Below, piece by piece: positions 27,701 to 34,795 of a DNA stretch of 64,000 nt. The DNA comes from a virus. The stretch's first letter is position 1. Every line of letters starts with the position of its first letter. Position numbers and translations under genes: made by a program. The notes under the pieces were generated by a model. The model searched no databases. It was given only the letters and a program-made list of their open reading frames with translations, and was not told the DNA's origin. The stretch lies in the IMG/VR virus record IMGVR_UViG_3300023180_000051, positions 1 to 64,000 of that record. The stretch is one strand, 5' to 3'.

Positions 27701-27860
27701 AACTTATGAGAACTGTAGAATCGGTTGCCCAATTCTTGAAGTCCGCCATGTTGACGGAATCATCAGTTTGTATTAAAATGTCTGCGGTTGATGGTAATTT
27801 ACCTATAGAAGCTCTGGTGATCTTCTTGGAGAAAAACGATCTTGATACTACTGCCGACAT
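15744..27860 (-). CDS. Giant modular virion protein with propeller and lectin-like parts, 4,038 aa
   Basis: A single uninterrupted frame. The N-terminus (MSAVVSRSFFSKKITRASIG) is not recognised. Residues ~200-260 and ~3,880 hold GSGYT-type beta modules, and ~750 and ~1,850 hold DEIIxY modules. Residues ~2,160-2,290 and ~2,735-2,970 contain propeller blades (DSLGNIYTLATG, STGNLWITGST, DDNDNVYIGGYSY, VKLDTNGTYQWGKVF) split by a ~450-residue lectin-like insert (LPWSVNFQGRLHNTAYVSTK; WRFALHTLYDGHDN). A second propeller-like region near 3,385 has an Asp-box (WSFDGENW). Residues ~3,657-3,703 are an NTNW module. In the late operon between baseplate and fibre genes it is likely a peripheral baseplate fibre with glycan-binding potential. 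The closest T4 counterpart is unclear. Confidence 0.85.
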   Translation of the reverse strand: MSAVVSRSFFSKKITRASIGKLPSTADILIQTDDSVNMADFKNWATDSTVLISLNDALEAENVGSTTLGAQYFNRFATATLTDAKVIPDTDWLGRNLGSVGGTGDLSQTWIRKDFIDQYRVLISDVELVPTDGVAGWSNVYDLNNTSLNIDSVDGDSNLLHEIILEEDVFEYICEHQPASSGGTGATFLVVLAPNFEDVDDGQGGSDSEASGSYGVVGVSIISSGSGYNANEDLYISGSQFGGVDGIDDIRLDNIQLSGYNITIEKSQLDTGITINDFIVSSVFRNAYVTFIEENADSSEFYNIYLSVFPDTPIVSGDEVILERGSNSLWSKLNRGSSSQIRRQYYGYLFRDSIHCNVISATSGDLNYPKYTRSIKVQTKTDLSVAIPTPKDEEYSFYTQVWEDSGDSNIPNYQWDSTPISGYNKVATKTNDDGETYYEYYINFKYPSRVSINQDNILQYSVLYKNTLKQLSSNWVLDTIPNLPVSIEFRGIYTSIGFNFEYDLVSVDDAVDKASAVGGVLDCFRNRTTSIMYAWATSDINATNWPSTYYFYMSGANWRWYGRLYTPRWDSVDDSYELQQTYYAYAYGDTNLNNANSGNDVRSKDRIGIRIYTYETTSSNGPTVSTQGGGAYEILRLNSYQDYNTERGTDGLTAGTPIKYINLYPKGTANADKPQLMSDINSGGTTQNIILANLVGDVQSISWNERIGTSEPILTQTETRYYYVEYPREDNYGTSYQWNGTTYNFKYYIQIDNEIISYTNYAEVSENRYELIGVTRGECGTTAVAHQGFDSTSVIKLIYEYVVPEEARNKPFNSDGTVIGTTKQFYWRQGTYTRERPYDTNDYQTTIGKITSDSTYRYRYQTPLYGPNYFFSKGLYPNGLTFERVVEDVNYLENSLKLDEVAGLAPKMRIICSGLENSSTITISSIDIINRKVFLESTTTIFDPNIAEGAMVGNTATIEFNSTADGQTPYIAMFGVNDKGFAKVKQYQYASYTTETIQIKYYLEPYPIGNRAYEDLYGTVYQAFVSSRNQITGIQDDDETYFAPRTQTETFLIQASRDQFFSNESIPSTRLKYLYEPISDNETIVLNDSSGIGVGDVIFGPDLPNDGAVIWSLEQYGPEYPLQLYPGSVSINNTWGYSNGYSYAYFFIQNGVDDRDKITTGSIATSSAFPDTPFTVSRVYQYTWGTYVYLNPNPIWVGGISSSWLIGSGYYSPVKIKTRTKRQKYSDIIIYDYSLAAFGGEPCARFKLKKADIGNLQANISHISKISNSYFNPVYEDITDVILYTGNDYNAPVIGFENHPTEVEYYYVYVNNVTLEDPETIETYNTYLRGIPSVCEIVNIRKISDLSNTTPVEQEYRIDPIPNLNKNTRYSLDNGKVVWFATQWNEGDIELSTYYVPDQYDPSVYWLLDKNEESRYFHIAGADQKTYTIESSAGTELIQTNFVNSFAFPSLQFAIDVPVCFTNIPSALSSLLTEGVVYYVISTNSVSNSDISISATKGGSPITFPTGSGYKLKARVPQQLYQDFEATTFKEVVTFSNPAIGITIGQKVYGPGITSPEFRTIIDVTRNSSGNATEATLDAQVNNNKNQPETFSITGFNSITTQDTFNQAPENLEEELVPTFGQVTIGNTLYNYTGRTFDNNTYTFTLPVTELNQFWAIPQTKIAVRYPQSQLENSISASDSKIEVLRDPITARRFYKFVITETHFTNYSYTSLGQIRLYYDGTQVPYTNVTVTAPGTSANATQIGYITDGNLDSNFIDFNHGSVGSTTIIMEFANPVLVDAYDIVRGTSYYGSFPSAFQAFTSDDGISYTKVSTETYEAQNLTNESTGLRYMIPDAIDASLPQFGNIRIDDEIIYYGYRTNKYFGDCIIKENHSAGAIISFSPYNAIKENSIIYNGSDELSNIRVVVTDTYQPNPSASVQIKVAGLEVDNPYIFNGMSAISPTTDQINVNNIFSIKIDPTKECTYIDSSTLELEAGSIITELTPGDELLIQTTHAIGPGYKVSLLKDSTSFYINKPTVNTSISNDQCTPFRKMYIVDSQILAGLNDGLVTAANKFNNGRGFKYIPLSGCLDIKPVKCLTSKYVSFASEKFSKTLFLSDTILDPESLTGLEPKYDPETGIKNTGNYILSFEGNDYEIQSLEYPEGTQGEENAANFITTFGNPSSNYQLSTCGVAKDSLGNIYTLATGYYESSSTGDRQFLIKFDSAGDVVWAKAAESTFDFDYRPEGVQVYNDQIYCLTRNRTDNSIHIAKYDTNGTVLLDKKISSGGEEYPYGGFEFDSTGNLWITGSTKFNGLFPGDWSSSETPTVGTNYNGYWELALPWSVNFQGRLHNTAYVSTKGAIIFGAYDPLAITNMSGTSPAEDKLFFGCRSNYSCQRIRYGITGTAPNRIYHVVYEGSTSSSGSLGSPTKFHELRFYENEQTRVELSTEINDNSYSSGANSASGGGAFSFEGERVASLSWTYSGRHYRWDLPSVPNTSGWRFALHTLYDGHDNQSSGYSIVNSKDLRMCHYNANYQTNNFYTENKYLWNRPFSISFNIEMSDPNNNTQSGVFGIGWTKQNDKHGSYYWLQKHTSSSLEYASFVFTGDVWRDTDNTVRYYKTDGYSGTTPFEQQAVDLNILSGTAPFVGIKQNVFYWMDYNPSTSQMEIYYDKTNVKPASPQHTFTIQAFDSNEYYFSIFAGGYYWSTYMDNIDLKEINVTFTDNNQVVWNYNDFNFLTGMHGSNDQINTGMSLTGAYQGGMVVKLDSTTLTLLDDWRIGTSEYQWRIRDIKFDSQGYMYLAAAIYDQLLGIYKFDITSNPNNPTAIWSKVYSQIDLTYNGAEYINGLVLDDNDNVYIGGYSYSYNSDPTYQAYYTFVMKLDTNGTYQWGKVFDANASEYSYGGIDIDKTTGTTYHYGYTTSGNTGSDLILYKLDTNGNLLLAKEFGSDLSDGILVDIRNRNKSIYVENDVCYLTGFTYKNNSSRGGFLARLDLSSAPGDINGPYGRSAFNLDDAGTQYNFFDIQLPSNRTEPYTSNYSYGWYKDQQLSINNASNTYYDVVLPFAPNVFGTLIDLEKNYIKVNLTTPLKIASTYKDTVIVKSQDYRTDYQRIPNVRGLVYGPQKAVLFDNYKAVITSSSYSRSYVYSVLKSLKTSASFSEAGDINSYVILSDVNELHSEDLFVTGTNIKPGTKVKSIDYVNNVVYLTQSLLGDPSNLRFYVRRYKYNVTIVNGDTNNVFIGDTVSFIISPNPSEPIDINRSSIKYYVSNVFSETSLTINSNSSSTPSSNIMYIASKDGFSTRDFEIGAVELGGFKNNQRQQIVNTSVIADGTDGAIYDIETVQTRATREMFTTSVGKTLGRFVFKQRNFISKNRPIYWNEVVTQPTFFANTPVEKIISGLYLDLPFFASFSGTSLYWSFDGENWSNRTLANTINHISYDEPSSNILIAFANGTFKSLSITDISSGNGVDYSLLSETNVKFIKRIGSYTFAQGDNLVYYTSTNPSSVSADSIVWYSITVNNTNTVIEAEFDDYNYVLIYDIASSTNFYKNFVLSNITGLNLDIDVVADRIKGYNNVFTPIKTTAVTYGLGKFVEAGYRVFFQGVYQSPFIEIYEYENFSDITSPESTEEFDVKALTFNDGQFICAGTNLNTGRQFIRYSPNARVWIDTELYRDKEIPATEMISGQEYTIDLVEDTNWTDIGAPAGFDVGTRFTYNGVAVTGVGSCIDLSLNLISEDEHITAIEYAGFNKYVAAVHNPITLQTRFVLSALPLPATSDLNPEQYDVDNGTFRVIENVGNTTLYRYKSSVLEGNLLAWDGTNLVYFKYESGAPVETNELNEYKVIGCQTCNYYEYNGLIVPDFRTAPEQIGTDNDPESPTFGDPIFTSAPLSLFEEGLIEPRIVRAGTGYEPLTTFSNCRVSSEFGLDALLTCGTNEEGEIDTVTVTQNGKFYSDLAELQGGLILLNNTGIDPNGVLNVAPYEEGVEDERAIISFNNNVNYKQYSVYGAQAGTSGYAVLYKNLLNSSLYYIMFFDANGVFLDSNSRIFISDIAHLSSEFAFAQGL
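16750..16890 (-). repeat. NTNW module in the 4,038-aa protein
   Basis: A diverged copy of the ~45-residue module: EMISGQEYTIDLVEDTNW, then TDIGAPA, GTRFTYNG and TGVGS. The same order of motifs occurs at 32595-32730 and 43145-43275. Confidence 0.75.
19640..21000 (-). other. Lectin-like insert splitting a beta-propeller
   Basis: About 450 residues of aromatic-rich beta sequence, in two parts. The first has LPWSVNFQGRLHNTAYVSTK, RIRYGITGTAPNRIYHVVYE and EGERVASLSW; the second has a concanavalin-like pattern (FSISFNIEMSDPNN, SGVFGIGWTKQN, YYFSIFAGGYYW). Propeller blades resume on either side. Confidence 0.55.
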
Positions 27861-27865
27861 TTCTT

Positions 27866-30800
27866 TTAGACATCAAAGGTGTTTACGTTGTAGAGAATTC
27901 TATCAGTACCATAGATGAAGTAGTTGATAATAAAATCTCCTACAACGCCATTCTCTCCCGTATCAGTATTTAGCCAAGCATTCTTGATAGAATACCATCT
28001 ATTGCCACCTGTAGAAGCAATTCTTTCTAACCCTTTGATAACTGTTCCTTCTGTGTTTTGTGTAGAAACATAGATAAATCCAGATACACCTAAGTTAGCA
28101 GTAAGAACGGTATCAGATAATCTTCCAATTCTTAGTAGTCCTTCGTCTGTATCTAATTCTGCTGTTGATGGTGAGTATGAGAAGTTTACACCATTTTCCA
28201 AATTGTAAACAAAGTTTCCACCTGACAATGCACCAGCTTCATAATTACCATCATCATCAACATAAATTTGCCACGTTGTTGGAGCAGGTGATCCAGTTAG
28301 TTTATTTGCATATGCCCACTGGAATAGTCCAGCAGGTGTGACAAACACATCATCAATTGATGCTGCTGATGGACCCCAGTTTTGTGTTGAAGATACTTTC
28401 TTAGTAAATCCAAACTTATCTTCTGTAGCAACTGGGAATCTAAACAAAGCATTTGGTTGTGCTACCTGAGAATCTTTTAGTTCAAGGCTAGCACCATCTT
28501 TTAGTTTGAGAACGTTGGAAACTTCAATATCAGCAACAGTTACTTTGTCATATGTAACCGTCTTAGAAGACGCTTCTGCTAACTGAATACGTGCGGATGA
28601 CTGCAAGATAGTAGAGAATGCTTCTAGGTTTCCAACTCCGCTACTGGAAGCAGCAGTGATGTATAGATAATCATTTGGATTGATTAGTCTAGTCTGAGCA
28701 CTAGTTTTTAGTTTAGGTACATTGACTGTTTCTGACTGACTACCCTTGGTGTCAATAATTTGAGAACCAATGAAGAAGTCTCCATTTGAGTTAGTGCCAC
28801 TAGATCCGTTGAATCCACCATCAAGTTCTTGAGTTTGAGCATTAATAGTTTGCTGTTTGTTTAGAACAATAGTTTGGAAAGCAGGGAAACCAGTTGAATA
28901 GTTACCAGGACCAAATCCAACATATTCCCAAGTGTGACCAGATGCTCTAATATTACTTGGTCTATGTAGTTTGACTGTAATTGGTGCTAATCCATCCTGA
29001 TCTTCAAACAATAGCATTCTATTGCTATATGCAGATCCGTCGTTTCTGGACGTTTCATTTACAACAGTGAAATCATCAAACAAATCATCATCAATACCAA
29101 TATCATTTTCAATATTTGATCCGCCAACTTTTTTGTATGGTTCGTTTGATTTGAAATTAACTCTCTTCAACTTGACACCAACTAAAGCAGAATCTCCTGC
29201 TGCTATAGCATTACCACCTGTTAGTTTTTTGAATGTAATTTGGTTTGTTGAAGTCGATGATATTCTATAGAAAGTATCTGTATCAATTACAGATGATGTG
29301 CCTACAGAACAGAATTTTACAATATCGCCTACAACTAGATTATTAGTTCCAGCAGTTAGAGTTACAGTTGTGCCAGCATTAGATCCAATAGTATACAAAG
29401 AAACACCAGAATTAATGTTTACACCAGACTGTAGATACGTGACAAAAGTTTCTATAGTTTCTGCTGTAGTAGAATATTCTGATCTTCTTTCATAACCATC
29501 TGCCTCTAAATTGGATGCATCTACAGTCACAGTTTTGATTGTTGGAGTTGTGTCATAGATGCTGTATGCTTTTTTAGGATTCCATTCTGGTTTATCAAGA
29601 TTTACATCTGGATATAAGAAATATTGATTCTGTGCATATCCAATTGGTAATTCATCATTTGTTCCCAAAATATTCTTGACATTAGCATTACTAACGGTTA
29701 AGATATAGTATCCATCCTGCTGGTTGTATTGATACTCAACTTGAGTTTCTACATTATAAATGTAATAACTATTAGCATATGATGGTGCTTGGTCAAGTGA
29801 TAACTTGATTACATACTTTCTTTCGGGTGGTTTTGATATTGTTTCTTTTGGAATTTTATAAAGAACTCTCCAGATATGATCTGTTTGTAATCTATTGTCT
29901 GGTGTTCTCTTAACAAACAAACTTGGGAAAGAAGAATTTTCTCCAAACTCTCTACTATCAAGAGTATTCAACGCATAATCCGTATTAGAATCATACCTCA
30001 TCGTGATTCTCTTCAGCAATGTATTTTCTGTAGTAGAATCAATTGGATCTGCTTGAGAAAAATCAGCGTTCAACTGCGTAGCAGCAAAAGAAGCAGCATC
30101 TACAAATTCATAGTAACTTCCATCACCTGCTTGTGACCAATAAAATACATCATCATTTGCAACAGCATCTTTGATGTAGATAACAACATGACCATAATAT
30201 AGACCGCCTTGTGTCTCTGAATATTCCCATCCATAATACTGTCTAGTATCATTTTCGGGAATAGAAATTGGAGTTGAATCTGCTGCAGTTTGATTTACAT
30301 CTGCATCAATACAAACTTCTCCCTTTTCATTTTCATTTTCAGTAGCAGTTCCTTTTAGTCTTAGTCTTGCTTTAAATTCTTTCTGAACATCGGATCCAAT
30401 ATATGTTGGGAAAGAAGTATAAACATACTCATCAAAATCCGAACTAGTTTCATATTCTTCAGTTTGTGGATTGAAACCAATGTTTCTTCCTTTACCTAAT
30501 AGATAGTTGATTCCATCTAATAGTAACCAACGTTTTTCTTCCGCAGTTCCTTTGTTTTCAATGTACTCAGGAACTTCATCTTGACCATACAATCCATATG
30601 GGTTGTTTGGATTCTTGATGTAAATTTTACTAATTTTTGGTTTATCTGCTGTAGTAGCATTCTGCCATGTGGAGAATGTTCTTTGATCAATTTCACCAAT
30701 GCCAATTGGTTGTGTTGTTCCGTAATTGATTCCTCTTGGGGGAATAACACCAATCAACTGACCAGAAGAATCTTGATCAAATGCTACTCTCTTATAACCA

Positions 30801-33800
30801 GAACTTAGTGTAGCAATATTACCGAAGTTTGAGTTAGAGTTTGTAATTGATACGTCAGATCCAGTTTCTGAAATAAAGTGATCTGCATAACCAACAGCGA
30901 AAACAGATACAACTTGTAGGAAAGAATCGTTACTACACTTAATGTGGTAATGTCTCCATCCATCTTGATACACTGCATCAACTTTGGTGTGTCTTTGATC
31001 TGCTTCAGTAACAACTTTTGTGCTATCTGCATATGTTGGCCCACCAGAAGGATTGTACAAATATGCTCTGTCGTCTCTTTGTAGTGAGATACCAGTGTAC
31101 TGTGCAAGAACCATTGATTTGAAACCAGTGGCATCATCACCATTAGCATGTAGACCACCCATTCCATATACGGAACGTAGTGAGCAGTTGAAGATATATG
31201 GAGAAGCAGAACTTACAGTATCAATAGAGATAGGTGATGTTGCATCACCAACGATTCTGTTTTCTTCAATTCTGCGAGTCAGTTCCTCTTCACCAATGTC
31301 TGGGTTTGTCTGAGCGTTATAAATTCTAACTGCTTTTAGATAATACTCATCAAGTTCTTTTGCGTTGGCATACTTGAATGCAACTAGTCTGTGGTGACTA
31401 CATGGGAAGCATCCAGTATCATCAATACCGTTTTGATTATTATAATCAACTAGATTATCATTCACGTCAACATACTGTGGAATGTTGATAGCGTCTTTGA
31501 TAGTAAGTTGCCAGAAATAAGAACCACCAGTTACTCTGAAGATAGCACTTTCTTGATCCCTATCAAATCCAAAAGGAACACGTCTGATAGTAGTTGTTGT
31601 GCCATCATTAAGAATATCAACATACAAATCATATGAAGTAAAAATAGACTGTGCTACATCATTGCATTCTGGAACAGATGGATCAAACAAATCTCCAGAT
31701 TCAAATTTAGACTCTGAGTATGGAATTGCCGTTGAATAGAACGATGCTGCTCTAAATGTGAAGTTTGTATTAGATGCTTGATTTACATCTACAGCAGAAT
31801 CTAATGTTGCAGATGTAACAGCATTATTTCCATCATAAACTACGCTAATAATTTGTCTAGTTCCAGTAATACCAGGACCTTCAATAGTAACACCAGGAAC
31901 AATACCTAGTTGTGGAGTTACAAACGTAACAGTAGTTCCACTTGTAGTTGCTTGATCTACAAAAGAACTGTTTCTCATTGCCATTACTGCCATATGAGAA
32001 GCAATACGTAGAGTAGTTACAGTATCAGCAACTTCGCTATCTCCTTCAATAGTTCCCGATTTTAGTACCGCTCCATCATAGTAGAATTTTGCGCTATCAT
32101 AGATGTTTGAGTTGCCACCTTTCTGAAGATCATCAACTAGAGCATCTAGATAATATCCAATGTCTCTCTTACACTTTGCTTTATTATAATCAAGATTGTT
32201 GGCAGCATGATTGCTATCTTCCTGTAACCATCCAAATGACTCTGCTTGGATAAACTCTCTATTACGGATAATTAGATTGCCACCATCTTGATATCTGTGT
32301 GCTGTTGCGGGAGTAGCAGGATCGGGAACATACTTTGGTCTAAGAATAGTTTTTCTTAGATCCAGACCAATGATAGAAGTACCTCTGGGAACTACAACAC
32401 CACCAGAAGGTGGGTTAATTTTATGGAGGTTTCCAATTAGTTCTTCTTCTGTGTTATAATTTGCTGCTGTATTGAAGAACGAAGCAAAGTCTGCATCAGT
32501 CTCTTGCTTTCCTGGTCTATTATCAATATCATAATCACCAGGGAATACAATGATTGTATAATATTCGAATGCGTCAACACCAACTTCTTCTGCAATACCA
32601 GTACCAGTAGGAGTTTGTGAATTGGCAATAAATGTAGTTCCAGGATCAGAATTTGCAGCACCAATAGTAGTCCAATTGGTATTACCAGCAATAACAATCT
32701 TATACTCTTTTCCAGGTATAATCTGCTCTGCTGGAACTTCGCCTAACTGACCCTCACCAGCAATGTATGATTGCTTTGCAACTTCAAACAATGCCCTTTC
32801 AATACTCTTGAATGGTTTATTTAAACTTCTTCCTGTTTGATCAAAAGCATCTGTTGCAAATTCTTCGTTCTTACTAACGTAGATAGTTCTTTCATTATTT
32901 GTAAGTTCAATGTTTGCTGAGTTTTTGGTAGCAAGACCTTGAGCAACTAGAGTTCCATCAGCACGAAATAGAATTTTTGTGTTTTCATTACCACCAGTTG
33001 TAAAGTTTACACCAAAAGTATCTCTGTGGAATCCAGTGTTATCTTCGGTATCACTAAGATTTCTAAACGTAAGTGATTGATCTGTAATTAAACCAGCAGA
33101 AAGTGTTACATCTGTGGATTCAATATTAGGTACAGTTAATTTATTTGTATCTGCATTATATACAAGATCAGTATCATACTGAACACCTTCTGCTGAACTA
33201 GTTCCTTCTAAAATAGCAAGTGGTTTATCTGTAGTTTGTGAAGATGCAGTTAGGATTACTTTTTGAGTTTCTGTAGCAGAAAGGCTAATACTTGATGAAG
33301 ATAATCCTTGTACTTGGAAACGTGCATCTTGGTTTCCACTATCAATTCTTAGAATATCCCCAATTTTATAATCTTGACCCTCTGACGTTACGGTGACGGT
33401 CTCTGGTACTGCTCCACCAGTTCCACCTGTCCAAGAAATAGTAAGAAGACTACCAGTACCAGTTACAGCAACTGTTCCAACATCTGTTCCCGTTGCAGCA
33501 TATCCAGTACCAGCAACTGTTCTGAGAAGCTCATTAGCAGGACCAGATCCAATCAAAGTTTCTCTTACTTCATTTACAGCAGAAACAAGATCTGATTTAT
33601 CTGTAGTAGTTAGAGTAGTTAGATCTCCAATTCTATCTAATGCTAGATCAGCATGTACCAATCCTGTATCCGCATCTGCCTGTGCTGCTGCAGCATCTAA
33701 AACAGCTTGATCTGCAGTCGTCTTTACTTCATTGATACCATCAACAATATAAACTGCTGTTGTATCTAACGTGCTAACATCGGTAATTTCGGTAACTTGG

Positions 33801-34783
33801 AATTGAGCATCTCCACTACCAGCAGAAATGGTGACAGTATCTCCTACTCTGTATCCAGATCCAGCAAGGTCAACAGTTACAGTCGCTGGAACTGCTCCAC
33901 CAGTTCCACCTGACCATCCAATTTGTAAACCAGTACCATCATTACCAGATGTAGTTGATATAAAATTGTCTGCAGCATCATATCCAGTGCCACCAGATAT
34001 TCTAGATAGTGTTACAACTTTACCATTATTAACTATCTGACCTTTTAGTTCATTGATCGCATGAGTAATGTCTGTGTGATCAATAGTAATTAGACGATCT
34101 AGATCTCCAATTTTTGTATTGACATTACTATCATTTGTACCAACAGTACCATCCAAATTAGACAAATTTGTATCTGTAGTGTCTAGTCTATTTTTCAGTT
34201 CATTGATAGCATCAACAACAGTTACTTGTGATGTAGTTGCTAGATTGGTTTTATCACCAACATAATCATTGGTTCCCTTAGGACCAATGTATCTCCAACC
34301 TTTGATACGAATAAAACCAGTTGTAGTACCACCAGAATCTACATATGTTGGCAAACTTTCTCCAATAAAAGTAAGCACACCACTGGCATAATCAAAGTGC
34401 CATTCGCCAACCCCACTATCACCTTGTGGGTAAAGTCTTTGAGTTCCGTTATTTGAATATACTTCTACTTGATACTGCTGCCCAAATTCTGGAGAAATCC
34501 AATCAGTTAGACCAGTTGACCAAGATCTTTTTGGTTCTTTTGAAGAAAAATTGGCAGTACATGAAACAGCAGTCGAATATTTATCTTCAACATACCCAGC
34601 AACTGCTACTGGTGTTGCTGGAATCTTATCAGAAGCAAACCAGACTAAATCACCTCTAGGAGATTCTACAGATAAAGTAGATTCGTTGTAGAGTAGTTTA
34701 TCCTCAGCAACATCTGTTTTGATTTTCTTATGCCCTACCTTTTTGTAGAGATAATCTAACTTTTCAGAATCGGGAATTGCCAT
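27866..34783 (-). CDS. Giant baseplate/fibre protein with coiled and beta-helix-like parts, 2,305 aa
   Basis: The N-terminus (MAIPDSEKLDYLYKKVGHKK) is typical of large cyanophage structural proteins. Residues ~175-470 hold coiled units (VVDAINELKNRL, ITHAINELKGQI, DLVSAVNEVRETL) alternating with two GSGYT beta modules. From ~610 (TIYVSKNEEF, then SLNKPFKSIERALFEVA) to ~1,250 the sequence reads like a pectate-lyase-type beta-helix start, with an NTNW module at ~685-730 and a helical AMRN module at ~833-938. The C-terminus has a YVSTQNTEGTVIKGLERI stretch. It occupies roughly the T4 gene 10 region, but direct similarity to gp10 is not clear. Likely a baseplate-peripheral or tail-spike-like protein. 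Confidence 0.83.
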   Translation of the reverse strand: MAIPDSEKLDYLYKKVGHKKIKTDVAEDKLLYNESTLSVESPRGDLVWFASDKIPATPVAVAGYVEDKYSTAVSCTANFSSKEPKRSWSTGLTDWISPEFGQQYQVEVYSNNGTQRLYPQGDSGVGEWHFDYASGVLTFIGESLPTYVDSGGTTTGFIRIKGWRYIGPKGTNDYVGDKTNLATTSQVTVVDAINELKNRLDTTDTNLSNLDGTVGTNDSNVNTKIGDLDRLITIDHTDITHAINELKGQIVNNGKVVTLSRISGGTGYDAADNFISTTSGNDGTGLQIGWSGGTGGAVPATVTVDLAGSGYRVGDTVTISAGSGDAQFQVTEITDVSTLDTTAVYIVDGINEVKTTADQAVLDAAAAQADADTGLVHADLALDRIGDLTTLTTTDKSDLVSAVNEVRETLIGSGPANELLRTVAGTGYAATGTDVGTVAVTGTGSLLTISWTGGTGGAVPETVTVTSEGQDYKIGDILRIDSGNQDARFQVQGLSSSSISLSATETQKVILTASSQTTDKPLAILEGTSSAEGVQYDTDLVYNADTNKLTVPNIESTDVTLSAGLITDQSLTFRNLSDTEDNTGFHRDTFGVNFTTGGNENTKILFRADGTLVAQGLATKNSANIELTNNERTIYVSKNEEFATDAFDQTGRSLNKPFKSIERALFEVAKQSYIAGEGQLGEVPAEQIIPGKEYKIVIAGNTNWTTIGAANSDPGTTFIANSQTPTGTGIAEEVGVDAFEYYTIIVFPGDYDIDNRPGKQETDADFASFFNTAANYNTEEELIGNLHKINPPSGGVVVPRGTSIIGLDLRKTILRPKYVPDPATPATAHRYQDGGNLIIRNREFIQAESFGWLQEDSNHAANNLDYNKAKCKRDIGYYLDALVDDLQKGGNSNIYDSAKFYYDGAVLKSGTIEGDSEVADTVTTLRIASHMAVMAMRNSSFVDQATTSGTTVTFVTPQLGIVPGVTIEGPGITGTRQIISVVYDGNNAVTSATLDSAVDVNQASNTNFTFRAASFYSTAIPYSESKFESGDLFDPSVPECNDVAQSIFTSYDLYVDILNDGTTTTIRRVPFGFDRDQESAIFRVTGGSYFWQLTIKDAINIPQYVDVNDNLVDYNNQNGIDDTGCFPCSHHRLVAFKYANAKELDEYYLKAVRIYNAQTNPDIGEEELTRRIEENRIVGDATSPISIDTVSSASPYIFNCSLRSVYGMGGLHANGDDATGFKSMVLAQYTGISLQRDDRAYLYNPSGGPTYADSTKVVTEADQRHTKVDAVYQDGWRHYHIKCSNDSFLQVVSVFAVGYADHFISETGSDVSITNSNSNFGNIATLSSGYKRVAFDQDSSGQLIGVIPPRGINYGTTQPIGIGEIDQRTFSTWQNATTADKPKISKIYIKNPNNPYGLYGQDEVPEYIENKGTAEEKRWLLLDGINYLLGKGRNIGFNPQTEEYETSSDFDEYVYTSFPTYIGSDVQKEFKARLRLKGTATENENEKGEVCIDADVNQTAADSTPISIPENDTRQYYGWEYSETQGGLYYGHVVIYIKDAVANDDVFYWSQAGDGSYYEFVDAASFAATQLNADFSQADPIDSTTENTLLKRITMRYDSNTDYALNTLDSREFGENSSFPSLFVKRTPDNRLQTDHIWRVLYKIPKETISKPPERKYVIKLSLDQAPSYANSYYIYNVETQVEYQYNQQDGYYILTVSNANVKNILGTNDELPIGYAQNQYFLYPDVNLDKPEWNPKKAYSIYDTTPTIKTVTVDASNLEADGYERRSEYSTTAETIETFVTYLQSGVNINSGVSLYTIGSNAGTTVTLTAGTNNLVVGDIVKFCSVGTSSVIDTDTFYRISSTSTNQITFKKLTGGNAIAAGDSALVGVKLKRVNFKSNEPYKKVGGSNIENDIGIDDDLFDDFTVVNETSRNDGSAYSNRMLLFEDQDGLAPITVKLHRPSNIRASGHTWEYVGFGPGNYSTGFPAFQTIVLNKQQTINAQTQELDGGFNGSSGTNSNGDFFIGSQIIDTKGSQSETVNVPKLKTSAQTRLINPNDYLYITAASSSGVGNLEAFSTILQSSARIQLAEASSKTVTYDKVTVADIEVSNVLKLKDGASLELKDSQVAQPNALFRFPVATEDKFGFTKKVSSTQNWGPSAASIDDVFVTPAGLFQWAYANKLTGSPAPTTWQIYVDDDGNYEAGALSGGNFVYNLENGVNFSYSPSTAELDTDEGLLRIGRLSDTVLTANLGVSGFIYVSTQNTEGTVIKGLERIASTGGNRWYSIKNAWLNTDTGENGVVGDFIINYFIYGTDRILYNVNTFDV
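31971..32285 (-). repeat. Helical AMRN module in the 2,305-aa protein
   Basis: Reads NLIIRNREFIQAESFGW, then KAKCKRDIGYYLDALVDDL, QKGGNSN and AVMAMRN. It matches two modules in the gp7-like protein in order and spacing. A following C..VA......D motif (CNDVAQSIF, near 31,665) is also shared. Confidence 0.8.
32595..32730 (-). repeat. NTNW module in the 2,305-aa protein
   Basis: Reads EQIIPGKEYKIVIAGNTNW, then TTIGAANSDPGTTFIAN and TPTGTGIAEE. It is close to the copy in the 2,764-aa protein. Confidence 0.85.
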
Positions 34784-34795
34784 TTTGAAAAACTA

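Noticed and set aside
33380-33930. DNA-level repeat in the 2,305-aa gene sharing ACTGCTCCACCAGTTCCACC
   Set aside because: Explained by two copies of the same protein module (GGTGGAVP); not a separate mobile or regulatory repeat.
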